In this document: positions 1-6,620 of the stretch, one piece after another
Numbering within the stretch: position 1 is the first letter of the stretch
Layout: each line of letters opens with the position of its first letter
DNA from: Dehalococcoidia bacterium UBA7891
Lineage (GTDB): Bacteria > Chloroflexota > Dehalococcoidia > Lucifugimonadales > UBA826
Length of the DNA stretch: 9,435 nt
Direction: 5' to 3'
NCBI GenBank assembly: GCA_002500485.1
Contig: DLRJ01000078.1
Coordinates: forward strand, 1 to 9,435
Translations under genes and position numbers: made by a program
Notes under the pieces: model-generated
Database searches by the model: none
Seen by the model: the letters and a program-made list of their open reading frames with translations, nothing else
Told to the model about the DNA's origin: nothing

Positions 1-20
1 GTTACAAGAATGTTACCCAT
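1..20 (-). CDS. Possible start of a further operon gene, cut by the window edge
   Basis: On the minus strand an ATG at 18-20 opens a frame that stays open to the window edge and reads M-G-N-I-L-V. An AAGGGG tract lies upstream at about 32-38, a rather long but possible Shine-Dalgarno distance. The gap to the stop of the preceding SDR is 20 bases, which fits a continuing operon. Only six codons are visible, so no function can be given, and it may not be a gene. A nearby ATG at 29-31 in another frame reaches a stop within ten codons and was not chosen. Confidence 0.3.
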
Positions 21-40
21 TTCAATCTCATTCCCCTTTT

Positions 41-793
41 TTATATCATCAAATCTCCACCATTTATATCGATGGATGCCCCCGTTATATACGAGGCTTG
101 GTCAGATGCCAGAAATGAAACAAGATCAGCCACTTCTGAAGGTTGTCCAAGCCGCTTTACAGGAAACATGTCTGCATATTCGTGTTTTCTCTCATCTGAA
201 ATAGTTGATCTCACCATTTCTGTTTCGATCAAGCCAGGACACACTGCATTAACCGTTATCCCATACTCAGCAACCTCTTTAGCCGCATGCCTTGTTAAAC
301 CAAGGACCGCTGCTTTTCCGGCCGTGTAATGTGCTCCACCAATCGTGCTGACATTTTTCCCAGCACTCGATGAAATATTGATTATCCGCCCCCATCTATT
401 TTGCTGCATTGAGGGCAACACAGCCTTGGAGCACAAAAAAGTTGATTTCAAATTCCCTTCGACCACGTAATCCCATTCCTCTTCAGATATCTGAAGCAGA
501 GGTGTGGGCCGTAATACTCCAGCGTTATTGACCAACACATCGATGTGTCCAAAATGACTTTCAGTATGTTCGATCATTTGTTGAACATCACAAATATCTG
601 TGACATTACCGACATATGAAATCACTTTAGGGTTATAGCTTTTGATATCAGAGACAGTCGCCTCAGCAGTGGTCTCATTCATATCGTTAACTACAACTGA
701 GGCGCCCTGCTGAGCCAGTGAATGGGCTATAGCGCTACCCATACCTTGACCGGCACCGGTTACTATTGCCACTTTTCCTTCCAATTTACCCAC
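41..793 (-). CDS. Short-chain dehydrogenase/reductase (SDR), FabG-like
   Basis: A 250-residue cytoplasmic NAD(P)-dependent oxidoreductase of the classical SDR family, at the family's usual length. The Rossmann nucleotide-binding motif TGxGxGMG is at residues 12-19. Asp37 ends the second beta strand, which usually favours NAD(H) over NADP(H). NNAG is at 89-92, and the catalytic tetrad is complete: Asn114, Ser143, Tyr156, Lys160 (YTAGK). The PG motif after strand six is at 186-187, and the C-terminal TGASIDINGG is typical. The start is GTG (791-793), supported by GAGGAG seven bases upstream. It is the last complete gene of the minus-strand group, 104 bases after the GMC oxidoreductase. It probably interconverts an alcohol and a ketone or aldehyde in the same pathway. 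FabG-like fatty-acid reductase activity is possible, but the catabolic neighbours argue against it. The substrate is unknown. Confidence 0.95.
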   Translation of the reverse strand: MGKLEGKVAIVTGAGQGMGSAIAHSLAQQGASVVVNDMNETTAEATVSDIKSYNPKVISYVGNVTDICDVQQMIEHTESHFGHIDVLVNNAGVLRPTPLLQISEEEWDYVVEGNLKSTFLCSKAVLPSMQQNRWGRIINISSSAGKNVSTIGGAHYTAGKAAVLGLTRHAAKEVAEYGITVNAVCPGLIETEMVRSTISDERKHEYADMFPVKRLGQPSEVADLVSFLASDQASYITGASIDINGGDLMI

Positions 794-850
794 AGTTAGA
801 CTCCTCTAGATTTTACCCGGTTAGTTTTCCCACCCAGAAAGTGTACATAG

Positions 851-876
851 TCCAATAGTGAACCGATTCACCTGGA
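851..876 (-). other. Inverted repeat between GMC and SDR genes
   Basis: The 104-base gap between the GMC gene and the following SDR contains a hairpin-forming inverted repeat. The inner arms GTGAA (858-862) and TTCAC (867-871) enclose CCGA, and the outer arms TCCA (851-854) and TGGA (873-876) flank a small internal loop. No T-run follows on the minus strand, so this is not a convincing intrinsic terminator. It could be an RNA-processing or stabilising stem within the operon transcript, or an operator. The rest of the gap shows no clear promoter. Confidence 0.35.
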
Positions 877-897
877 TTCCAATTCACACCTAAATGA

Positions 898-2475
898 TCA
901 TTTACCTTCTTTGATAAATTCAGCGATTTTTTCTCCGATCATCATTGCCGGAACATTTGTGTTTGCCCTTACACAGTCGTGCATTATCGATGCATCACCT
1001 AAACGTAAATTTTCAAAACCGTGAACTTTACCATACTGGTTAACCACAGCCATCGGATCTGATTCAGGTCCCATTTTGCAGGTACCACTTATATGGTGGC
1101 TCGTTGTAGCGTTTTGGAGGATCCATAAATCTAGCAAATCATTATCCTCTAACTCTTGATCCGTCGGTTGAACACGTCCTGCGACTATTGACTCATAAGA
1201 AGGTCCATCCCCCACTTCTGCGCACAACCTCACACACTCTCTCATCCGCCTCAGGTCCTCCTCTTCCCTAAAGTAGTTATAGTCCAGATGAGGTTGAACT
1301 TGTGGATCTGAAGATCTCAGCAGAAGCTCCCCTGAGCCTATTTGAAGATACAGGCAAGCACTCATACCCACGCCTTTATACATATCCTCACCGTCAGTCA
1401 TGTAAAACCTCTGTGGAACTGTAGCCGTATGATGAACCATCATATCGTTGTGAAGTTCCGATCCTTCAGCGGTGTACCGTATTGCAACCGTCGCACCACG
1501 TTTGGAACCATCCTTTAGATGCTCATAATCATCTTTTACTTCCCATATAAGCCGAACTTGGGGGTGGTCTCTCAGGTTTTGGCCGACACCGGGTAAGTGA
1601 TATCGCACGTTTATTCCCTTTCCCTCGAGATGCTGATTTGGGCCTATACCAGACAGCATGAGCAATTGCGGTGACCCTATTGCACCGGCACTGACAATTA
1701 TTTCCGATCCTCTCTCCACAAAAATATCCCCACCTTTCTCCACTTCCACCCCAACAGCCTTTTTATTACTCAGTTTTATTCTTCGGACGTTGCAGTCAGC
1801 TCTCAAAGTTAGGTTGGTACGGTTTCGGGCAGGATTTAGGTAAGTCAAAGCTGTACTCTGGCGAACTCTGTTAATAGTGTTAAATGGCATCGGGCCAACG
1901 CCGGTTGAATCAGGATCATTATGATCATCTGTAGCTGGAAATCCCAAATCTATAAAGCCCTGAAAAAATGCCTCTGCGTCTCGCGTCCATTCGTCTTTTG
2001 GATGCCGGCGAACACGTACTGGCCCATCGTGGCCATGAAAATCCCCCCCCATATCAGTATCGTTTTCTAATTTTTTGAAGGCTGGAAGGCACTTTTCGAA
2101 ACTCCATTCTTCGTTTCCATGCTCCGCCCACGTATCATAGTCTTGTGGGTCTCCTCGAAGAAAAATCTGTGCATTCACAGCACTAGACCCGCCCATCGCT
2201 TTACCCCTAGGAATCAACATTGGAGAATCTTGTTCTTCTGTAGCATTGGCAACAAAAAGCCAACGTTTTTCATCACCAGGGTCAAGCCACCAATTTGGTT
2301 CGTCTAACAGCTCTGGCCCATACCCATATTTAAACTTTTCTGGAAGTGAAGAAAAATCCCCGTAGTCACTACCTGACTCCAGAAGAAGCACAGATTTAGA
2401 TTCATCTTCACTCAATCTTGCAGCTATAATGGCTCCAGCAGACCCCGCTCCAACAACTATGTAATCGTATTCCAT
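898..2475 (-). CDS. GMC-family FAD-dependent oxidoreductase (choline dehydrogenase-like)
   Basis: A 525-residue flavoprotein of the glucose-methanol-choline family, which oxidises alcohols to aldehydes or ketones using FAD; length is normal. The FAD dinucleotide motif GAGSAG is at residues 9-14 with Glu33 at the end of the second strand. GMC signature 1 (PRGKAMGGSSAVNAQ) is at 89-103 and signature 2 (SAGAIGSPQLLMLSGIG) at 262-278. The C-terminal catalytic pair is His461 (HISGTCKMGP) and Asn507 (ANTNVPA), the His/Asn arrangement seen in choline-oxidase-like members. No signal peptide is visible, so it is probably a cytoplasmic dehydrogenase. The ATG start has GGAG seven bases upstream. It lies 64 bases after one SDR and 104 before another, suggesting successive oxidations of one substrate. 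The specificity (choline, other alcohols, polyethylene-glycol-type compounds) cannot be told from sequence. Confidence 0.95.
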   Translation of the reverse strand: MEYDYIVVGAGSAGAIIAARLSEDESKSVLLLESGSDYGDFSSLPEKFKYGYGPELLDEPNWWLDPGDEKRWLFVANATEEQDSPMLIPRGKAMGGSSAVNAQIFLRGDPQDYDTWAEHGNEEWSFEKCLPAFKKLENDTDMGGDFHGHDGPVRVRRHPKDEWTRDAEAFFQGFIDLGFPATDDHNDPDSTGVGPMPFNTINRVRQSTALTYLNPARNRTNLTLRADCNVRRIKLSNKKAVGVEVEKGGDIFVERGSEIIVSAGAIGSPQLLMLSGIGPNQHLEGKGINVRYHLPGVGQNLRDHPQVRLIWEVKDDYEHLKDGSKRGATVAIRYTAEGSELHNDMMVHHTATVPQRFYMTDGEDMYKGVGMSACLYLQIGSGELLLRSSDPQVQPHLDYNYFREEEDLRRMRECVRLCAEVGDGPSYESIVAGRVQPTDQELEDNDLLDLWILQNATTSHHISGTCKMGPESDPMAVVNQYGKVHGFENLRLGDASIMHDCVRANTNVPAMMIGEKIAEFIKEGK

Positions 2476-2539
2476 CTAGCAGCTCCATTCTTATAATCTC
2501 TCTAACCAGGCAAGTGTCAATGAAAGGAAAACTGGAGAT

Positions 2540-3346
2540 TTAATTCATCCGCCGCCCTCCATCAACATTAATTGCCTGCCCTGTAATATTGTGGGCATCA
2601 TCAGAGGCTAAAAAGGCCGTCAATTTGCCAATATCTTCCGGCGTCTGTTCCTTTTGCATTGGAATCCCCAGCTCTATGACTTTTTCAAATCGTTCTCGAC
2701 CCGTAAGTCCTTCCAAAGCTTGATTGTCATAAAAATCTGGCCGGCCGATAAGCTGTTCAAATAATGGTGTCCATAATAAGCCCGGACATATTGCATTTAC
2801 ATTGATTTGATATGGAGCCAGCTGAAGAGCATGGGACTGTGTCCAACTCACAACTCCAGCTTTTGAAGCATTGTAGTGGGGAATAGAAGGGCCACCTTGC
2901 CGGGATGCGATCGAAGCAATATTAACTATTTTCCCTTGCCTCCTTTCTTTCATACCATCTTCAACAGCCTGTGAAATGTTTACTACGCCTCTGAGATTGA
3001 TAGCCAGTACCGCGTCCCAATCATCTTCACTTGGAACCTTCCTCTCCCACCAGCCTCCTGCTCCACCAACCCCGGCGTTATTTACCACAATGTCTATTTG
3101 GCCTAATTGATCCAATAAATCTAAAACTACCGATTGGGCAGAAGCTCGGTTTGTGACATCCAGATGCACCGACTGGGACTTACCACCGGATCCGGAAATT
3201 TCTTCTGATGCAAGCCTAGCTCCGTTCGGATCGATATCACTTAACACCACATTAGCCCCTTGCTCAGCAAGAACCTTTGATATGCCTTTACCGATTCCAG
3301 ATGCAGCTCCAGTAACTAACGCGTTCTTATTACTTAAATCTATCAT
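2540..3346 (-). CDS. Short-chain dehydrogenase/reductase (SDR)
   Basis: A 268-residue classical SDR, counted from the ATG at 3344-3346. That start is preferred because GGAGA lies about nine bases upstream and the protein then begins at the normal N-terminal strand. An upstream in-frame ATG at 3403 would add 19 unrelated residues and overlap the amidase. The cofactor motif TGAASGIG is at residues 12-19, Asp37 suggests NAD(H), NNAG is at 89-92, and the catalytic residues Asn117, Ser145, Tyr158 and Lys162 are all present. The substrate-loop region after PG (188-189), about residues 190-228, is longer than in the neighbouring SDR and contains an R-P-D-F-Y segment, so the two paralogues probably act on different substrates. 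The gap after the amidase is 26 bases, consistent with co-transcription. Confidence 0.95.
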   Translation of the reverse strand: MIDLSNKNALVTGAASGIGKGISKVLAEQGANVVLSDIDPNGARLASEEISGSGGKSQSVHLDVTNRASAQSVVLDLLDQLGQIDIVVNNAGVGGAGGWWERKVPSEDDWDAVLAINLRGVVNISQAVEDGMKERRQGKIVNIASIASRQGGPSIPHYNASKAGVVSWTQSHALQLAPYQINVNAICPGLLWTPLFEQLIGRPDFYDNQALEGLTGRERFEKVIELGIPMQKEQTPEDIGKLTAFLASDDAHNITGQAINVDGGRRMN

Positions 3347-3372
3347 TTTAAATTCTCCAAAATGCGTTTTAT

Positions 3373-4806
3373 CTAACTTACAGGCGGCCTGCGATGAATC
3401 CATGGTCGGGCCGATTCGAAAGCTGCACTAACTGCAAGAACAGTCTCTTCATCCCCATGTTTGCCCACGATATGCAATCCTACAGGCATTCCATCAGAGT
3501 CGAATCCACATGGAATACTCGCTGCGGTAAACCCAATGGTATTAATTGGATGAGTAAAAGGTACAAACCCCCATCCAGGGTTAGGGTAAGGGTCTTGGTC
3601 CCCTATTTTTTGAGGGTATATGTCGGTAGGAAAAGCGGTAGTGGGCATAGTCGGGGATACCAGAACGTCAAATTTCTCAAATTCATCCTCAAAAAGATGA
3701 ATCATTTGGTTCCTTGATCCTAGAGCCCTCACATAATCTGTTGTCGTAACATCCCTACCTTGTTCTATTGCCCATTTCCCATACCAGGTGAGCGGATCAG
3801 CTGGATCATCTAGCAAATGGCCGTTAGTCACGTACGCCGCCGCCGCGAATATGACAAGCCAAGGATCAAAAGGATTTTCCAGTTTCAGACCAGATTGATC
3901 AATTGAACATCCCAATTCGGAAAAAGCTTCAATCGCATTTTTAGTTATTTCTGCTACCTCTGTATCCACGGAGGTGTATCCAAAATCTGGACTCCAGCCT
4001 ATACGTAGTCCTGATACATCCCTTTCAGTTGCGGCCATAAAATCAGGGACAGGGGCACGAAGAGAACCGGGGTCTCTGGGATCATATCCTGACAACACCT
4101 GGAGCATTAAAGCAGAATCTCTAACGGTCCGGGTTAATCCTCCTTGCTGGCTGGTATAGTTGGCAGCCGCAGGAGCATTAATCCCTGAGAAACTAGACAC
4201 TCTCCCCTGAGTAGGCTTAATTCCATAGGTGCCTGTAAAACTAGCAGGTATCCGAATTGAGCCGCCGCCATCTCCTCCCGTGGCCAAGGATGTCAATCCT
4301 GCGATTACGGATGCCCCAGCACCTCCACTGGATCCTCCCGACGTACGCTCAGGATTCCACGGATTCCTGCAGGGATCTCCTAATCTATTTTCATTGGCTC
4401 CCAACAGCCCAAATTCCGGGGAATTGGTTTTTCCCAACATGATTGCCCCAGCGGACAGCACTCTTTCGACCACGGCGCAATCAGCATCGGGTACTCTGTC
4501 CTTATATGCCAATGAACCTCCAGTCGTCTTCACCCCTTTGGTCATCTGTAGATCTTTTATCGAAATAGGTATTCCGTGCAAGGGACCAAGTTCGTCACCG
4601 TCAATGACTGCTTTCTCTGCTTTTCGCGCAGATTCCAAGGCTAGTTCGGATGTGACAGTAAGATAAGAATTGAGCTGCCCATCTAGAGTATTTATACGAT
4701 CCAGGTAAAGTTGAGTGATTTCTACCGGAGAAACCTTTTTGTTTGCTATAAGTTCCTTGAGTTCTGTCGCCGGTGCGAACGCAAGATTTTCTTCTATGCC
4801 TGCCAT
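3373..4806 (-). CDS. Amidase-signature family hydrolase
   Basis: A 477-residue serine amidohydrolase of the amidase-signature family (GatA/fatty-acid-amide-hydrolase type). The catalytic Ser-cisSer-Lys triad is readable: Lys84 in ISIKD, cis-Ser159 in the glycine-rich GGSSGG loop (157-162), and nucleophile Ser183 in GGDGGGSIRIP. The 75- and 24-residue spacings match the family. Such enzymes hydrolyse carboxamides to acid plus ammonia or amine. There is no signal peptide, so it is cytoplasmic. The ATG start follows a strong GGAGGAAG. It is the first gene of the minus-strand group. A GatA role in Glu-tRNA(Gln) amidotransferase is unlikely, because no gatB or gatC is adjacent and the other genes are catabolic oxidoreductases. 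The substrate amide is unknown; release of an amine or acid that the downstream dehydrogenases process is an inference from context. Confidence 0.93.
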   Translation of the reverse strand: MAGIEENLAFAPATELKELIANKKVSPVEITQLYLDRINTLDGQLNSYLTVTSELALESARKAEKAVIDGDELGPLHGIPISIKDLQMTKGVKTTGGSLAYKDRVPDADCAVVERVLSAGAIMLGKTNSPEFGLLGANENRLGDPCRNPWNPERTSGGSSGGAGASVIAGLTSLATGGDGGGSIRIPASFTGTYGIKPTQGRVSSFSGINAPAAANYTSQQGGLTRTVRDSALMLQVLSGYDPRDPGSLRAPVPDFMAATERDVSGLRIGWSPDFGYTSVDTEVAEITKNAIEAFSELGCSIDQSGLKLENPFDPWLVIFAAAAYVTNGHLLDDPADPLTWYGKWAIEQGRDVTTTDYVRALGSRNQMIHLFEDEFEKFDVLVSPTMPTTAFPTDIYPQKIGDQDPYPNPGWGFVPFTHPINTIGFTAASIPCGFDSDGMPVGLHIVGKHGDEETVLAVSAAFESARPWIHRRPPVS

Positions 4807-4849
4807 TGTCTTCCTCCACGATTATTGAGATGTATCTCTATCTATGCGG

Positions 4850-4880
4850 ATTATAGCTCTTGGCAAGAGAGCGGTGTAAA
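4850..4880 (-). promoter_or_regulatory. Candidate sigma70 promoter for the amidase-SDR-GMC-SDR operon
   Basis: Read on the minus strand, TTTACA (4875-4880, five of six matches to the -35 consensus) is followed after 19 bases by a perfect TATAAT (4850-4855). The spacer is two bases longer than ideal. Transcription would start near 4843, leaving a leader of about 36 bases before the amidase ATG at 4806. The rest of the 4807-5003 gap holds no gene that can be supported. Confidence 0.55.
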
Positions 4881-5003
4881 TAGGAAATTTATCAATGTTG
4901 AGCGACTCTTTCCCAGGTCGGGTCTCGGCTAAAAACCCATGAATGAAACAGTTAAAGGCTCACCCAAAATTTTCCAAACACTACTTTGATAAAAAATGGG
5001 GAA

Positions 5004-5450
5004 TTACAAATCAAACAAGTTCATGGTTTTTGCTTCGGGAGTTTTTTTATTCACCACATTTCCTGTTGGTGAATTAACCCCTGTATCTGATCCTACTGGC
5101 CTCCCCACTTTAGGCGGGTTGTTAAGTAACTCTAACAAATCAATCTTAGAGATTAGTACTTTAGGCCTACCCACATTTCTCTTCGTATGTAAATATCCCC
5201 TCTGGTGTAAACGCCCTTCACTAATCCAACCTTGAATAGTCGCCTTTGCTGGAAGTTTCTCTGACTGTGACTCACGGTATAAGTATTGGGCTAACTTATA
5301 GGCCTCATCAATATCAATCAGTTCAAGTTGATTGATCTCTTTTTCTAACTCTTTCAGTGCTTCCAACGAATTAGTGCGGACAAGAATGTCTTTAATCACG
5401 GACAAATCAACACTCTGGACATCAAACATACTAGGATGCTGCTCCGGCAT
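5004..5450 (-). CDS. Small HTH-domain protein with GRP motifs, probably DNA-binding
   Basis: A hypothetical protein of 148 residues, counted from the ATG at 5448-5450, which has a GGGGG run about seven bases upstream. A longer frame starting at 5531 adds 27 residues with no Shine-Dalgarno support. The N-terminal half (about 15-60) is predicted helical and leucine-rich, possibly a dimerising coiled coil. Residues 67-108 resemble the small helix-turn-helix of the MerR/excisionase (HTH_17) type: a TIQGWISEGRL recognition-helix pattern (71-81), a wing, then a V-L-I-S-K-I-D-L-L-E-L-L closing helix. Two K/V-G-R-P segments (94-96 and 116-118) resemble AT-hook-like minor-groove contacts, and the tail is rich in N, P, K and T. 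It is divergent from the GIY-YIG gene across 255 bases. It could be an excisionase-like factor or regulator of a mobile element. The HTH assignment is from pattern only. Confidence 0.7.
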   Translation of the reverse strand: MPEQHPSMFDVQSVDLSVIKDILVRTNSLEALKELEKEINQLELIDIDEAYKLAQYLYRESQSEKLPAKATIQGWISEGRLHQRGYLHTKRNVGRPKVLISKIDLLELLNNPPKVGRPVGSDTGVNSPTGNVVNKKTPEAKTMNLFDL

Positions 5451-5653
5451 AATAACCCCCAAAAAACCGTGTAAGTGGATACTACACCAACTGCATGCAA
5501 AATATATATTCTTTGGGAAAATTACCAGCATGAACTGGTTGTGAAGAACGAAACATAGCTTCTTGGACGGTCATCTGCCAGAGCATCGTAATCCCAAACC
5601 CTTGCAAAGTTTCACCTAGATCACTTCAGGTGCTATTACGCTATTAATATCTT

Positions 5654-5664
5654 CGATCTGATCG
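5654..5664. promoter_or_regulatory. Palindrome upstream of the GIY-YIG gene, possible operator
   Basis: The odd-centred perfect palindrome CGATC-T-GATCG lies 42 bases before the GTG start of the GIY-YIG protein, in the divergent region 5451-5705. Its position suits an operator for the neighbouring HTH protein, but a single 11-base palindrome may be chance. A CACCT...AGGTG inverted repeat also occurs at about 5613-5632. No convincing -35/-10 pair was found for either divergent gene. Confidence 0.25.
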
Positions 5665-5705
5665 TATTCTGAACTGGCATACCGAAAATAGAGCGAGGAT
5701 ATATA

Positions 5706-6374
5706 GTGACTTTCTCCAATCCAATGTCGAAAGATGAAAGGTTTTTGCCAGCCTATTCTCCTAACTTCGGCTGGTTTTACCAAAATCTGGATGATTGTGA
5801 ATACTGGAGTTGTGAGAAGCCAGCCAACTGTATAGTTTTTGAAAACGATACTCCATCAAAAATTCATCTCCGGGTCACACAGGGAGATGGCCACATGATG
5901 AATCTGTGCCATCGACATGCCGGCGACGCTGAAAAAGAAGAGGTCAACAGATGTACCACTGGGCACTGTTTTAATATCAAACAATCAAAATACGAAAAAT
6001 GTTTTGAATGTAGCGCTAATAAATCCAAGGCAAAATACACCCGGTACATACATGAAGCCTCTCCAATAAGGGAGGCTCAGGACGAAGGATTATTTCACGT
6101 TTATGTGTTGGGCCTTTCAGACAAAACTTTTTATGTAGGTCATACCAGTGATCTTCGGATGAGAATGGGTGAACACAAATCAGGCAAAGCGATGGACACC
6201 GCAGGAAAACAACCACAACTTGTGTGGTTTGCCGAGACGTCGACGAGAAAATCCGCTTCTACACTTGAGGCTGAAATCAAAAAGCTACGAGATAAAAATG
6301 ATCGAAAGCTTAGAAGAATGGTTATTGATTTCAGTGACCTTGTTAAAGAAACATACTGGTACAAACATAGCTGA
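5706..6374 (+). CDS. GIY-YIG nuclease-domain protein with Cys/His-rich N-terminal region
   Basis: A 222-residue protein with a C-terminal GIY-YIG endonuclease domain at about residues 129-205. The GIY element is HVYVL (131-135) and the YIG element is FYVGHTSDL (142-150). The predicted catalytic Arg is Arg153 within RMRMGEH, equivalent to the I-TevI active-site Arg. The metal-binding Glu is probably Glu188, in the A-x3-E-x2-I-K-x-L pattern of the YhbQ/UPF0213-like branch. Before it lie about 120 residues with many potential metal ligands: Cys31, Cys36, Cys42, Cys68, His69, His71, Cys83, Cys88, Cys99 and Cys102 (the last two as CxxC), suggesting one or two zinc sites. The start is GTG, chosen because GAGGA lies six bases upstream; ATG at 5724 has no such site. 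Such domains cut or nick DNA in repair, restriction or homing. The actual role here is unknown. Confidence 0.85.
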   Translation: MTFSNPMSKDERFLPAYSPNFGWFYQNLDDCEYWSCEKPANCIVFENDTPSKIHLRVTQGDGHMMNLCHRHAGDAEKEEVNRCTTGHCFNIKQSKYEKCFECSANKSKAKYTRYIHEASPIREAQDEGLFHVYVLGLSDKTFYVGHTSDLRMRMGEHKSGKAMDTAGKQPQLVWFAETSTRKSASTLEAEIKKLRDKNDRKLRRMVIDFSDLVKETYWYKHS

Positions 6375-6400
6375 GTGGAACAATAAAAAAGCCGAGAAAG

Positions 6401-6477
6401 TGGCGACCCCGACCAGATTCAAACTGACGATCCCAGCCTTGAGAAGATCGTACCCTAGACCACCCCACCCAGGGGCC
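6401..6477 (-). tRNA. Degenerate tRNA-like sequence, tRNA-Glu(CTC)-like, probably a pseudo-tRNA
   Basis: On the minus strand exactly 77 bases run from GGCCCCT to a terminal GCCA. The two ends pair as an acceptor stem: six of seven pairs including one G-T, with a T-C mismatch at the seventh. A 5-bp T stem (GTCAG/CTGGT, two wobbles) closes a seven-base TTTGAAT loop, and the variable loop is five bases. The anticodon loop position reads TTCTCAA, giving anticodon CTC (Glu). However, the anticodon stem CGATC/GGCTG has two wobbles and an A-C mismatch, no normal D stem forms although a GGTCTAG motif is present, and C56 of the T loop is T. A T-rich stretch follows. Length, CCA and loop positions support tRNA ancestry; the defects suggest a decayed copy or integration-site remnant, not a working tRNA. 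Confidence 0.45.
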
Positions 6478-6503
6478 ATGATTTAAACTTTGATCCCTAG
6501 TCT

Positions 6504-6531
6504 TTAACAGTAGGTAACGCGTCTTTATATC
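6504..6531 (+). promoter_or_regulatory. Candidate sigma70 promoter for the alpha/beta hydrolase gene
   Basis: TTAACA (6504-6509, five of six matches to TTGACA) is followed after 16 bases by TATATC (6526-6531, four of six). Transcription would begin near 6538, upstream of all candidate starts of the hydrolase. The match is moderate. The remaining gap between the tRNA-like sequence and the gene shows nothing else supportable. Confidence 0.35.
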
Positions 6532-6620
6532 TAGCTGCCAATTAATACTAACTACCATCAGTTTCAGCTATGATTGAATTCGGGCTACTGATTCAAATCT
6601 TGCTTAAGGTGGTGTTGACA

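Noticed and set aside
851..876. Intrinsic terminator between the GMC and SDR genes
   Set aside because: The hairpin has an internal loop and no T-run on the minus strand.
3347..3403. N-terminal extension of the second SDR to an ATG at 3403
   Set aside because: The extra 19 residues overlap the amidase and precede the normal SDR start; the ATG at 3346 has its own Shine-Dalgarno.
4229..4666. 145-codon plus-strand open frame inside the amidase gene
   Set aside because: It is antisense to a gene with intact catalytic residues, has no ribosome binding site, and is Pro/Ser-rich as expected of a shadow frame.
3373..4806. Amidase as GatA of the tRNA amidotransferase
   Set aside because: No gatB or gatC lies nearby and the gene is grouped with catabolic oxidoreductases.
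5451..5705. CRISPR array or tandem repeats in the divergent gap
   Set aside because: No repeated units were found by eye; only a short palindrome and weak inverted repeats are present.
6169..6486. Open frame of 105 residues overlapping the GIY-YIG gene end and the tRNA-like region
   Set aside because: Its C-terminal part (reading V-A-T-P-T-R-F-K-L...) looks like the spurious translation often produced by the antisense strand of a tRNA, and its first half is in the wrong frame of the nuclease gene.
6343..6558. Minus-strand open frames over 6285-6558
   Set aside because: They read through the tRNA-like sequence, lack Shine-Dalgarno sites and resemble no protein.
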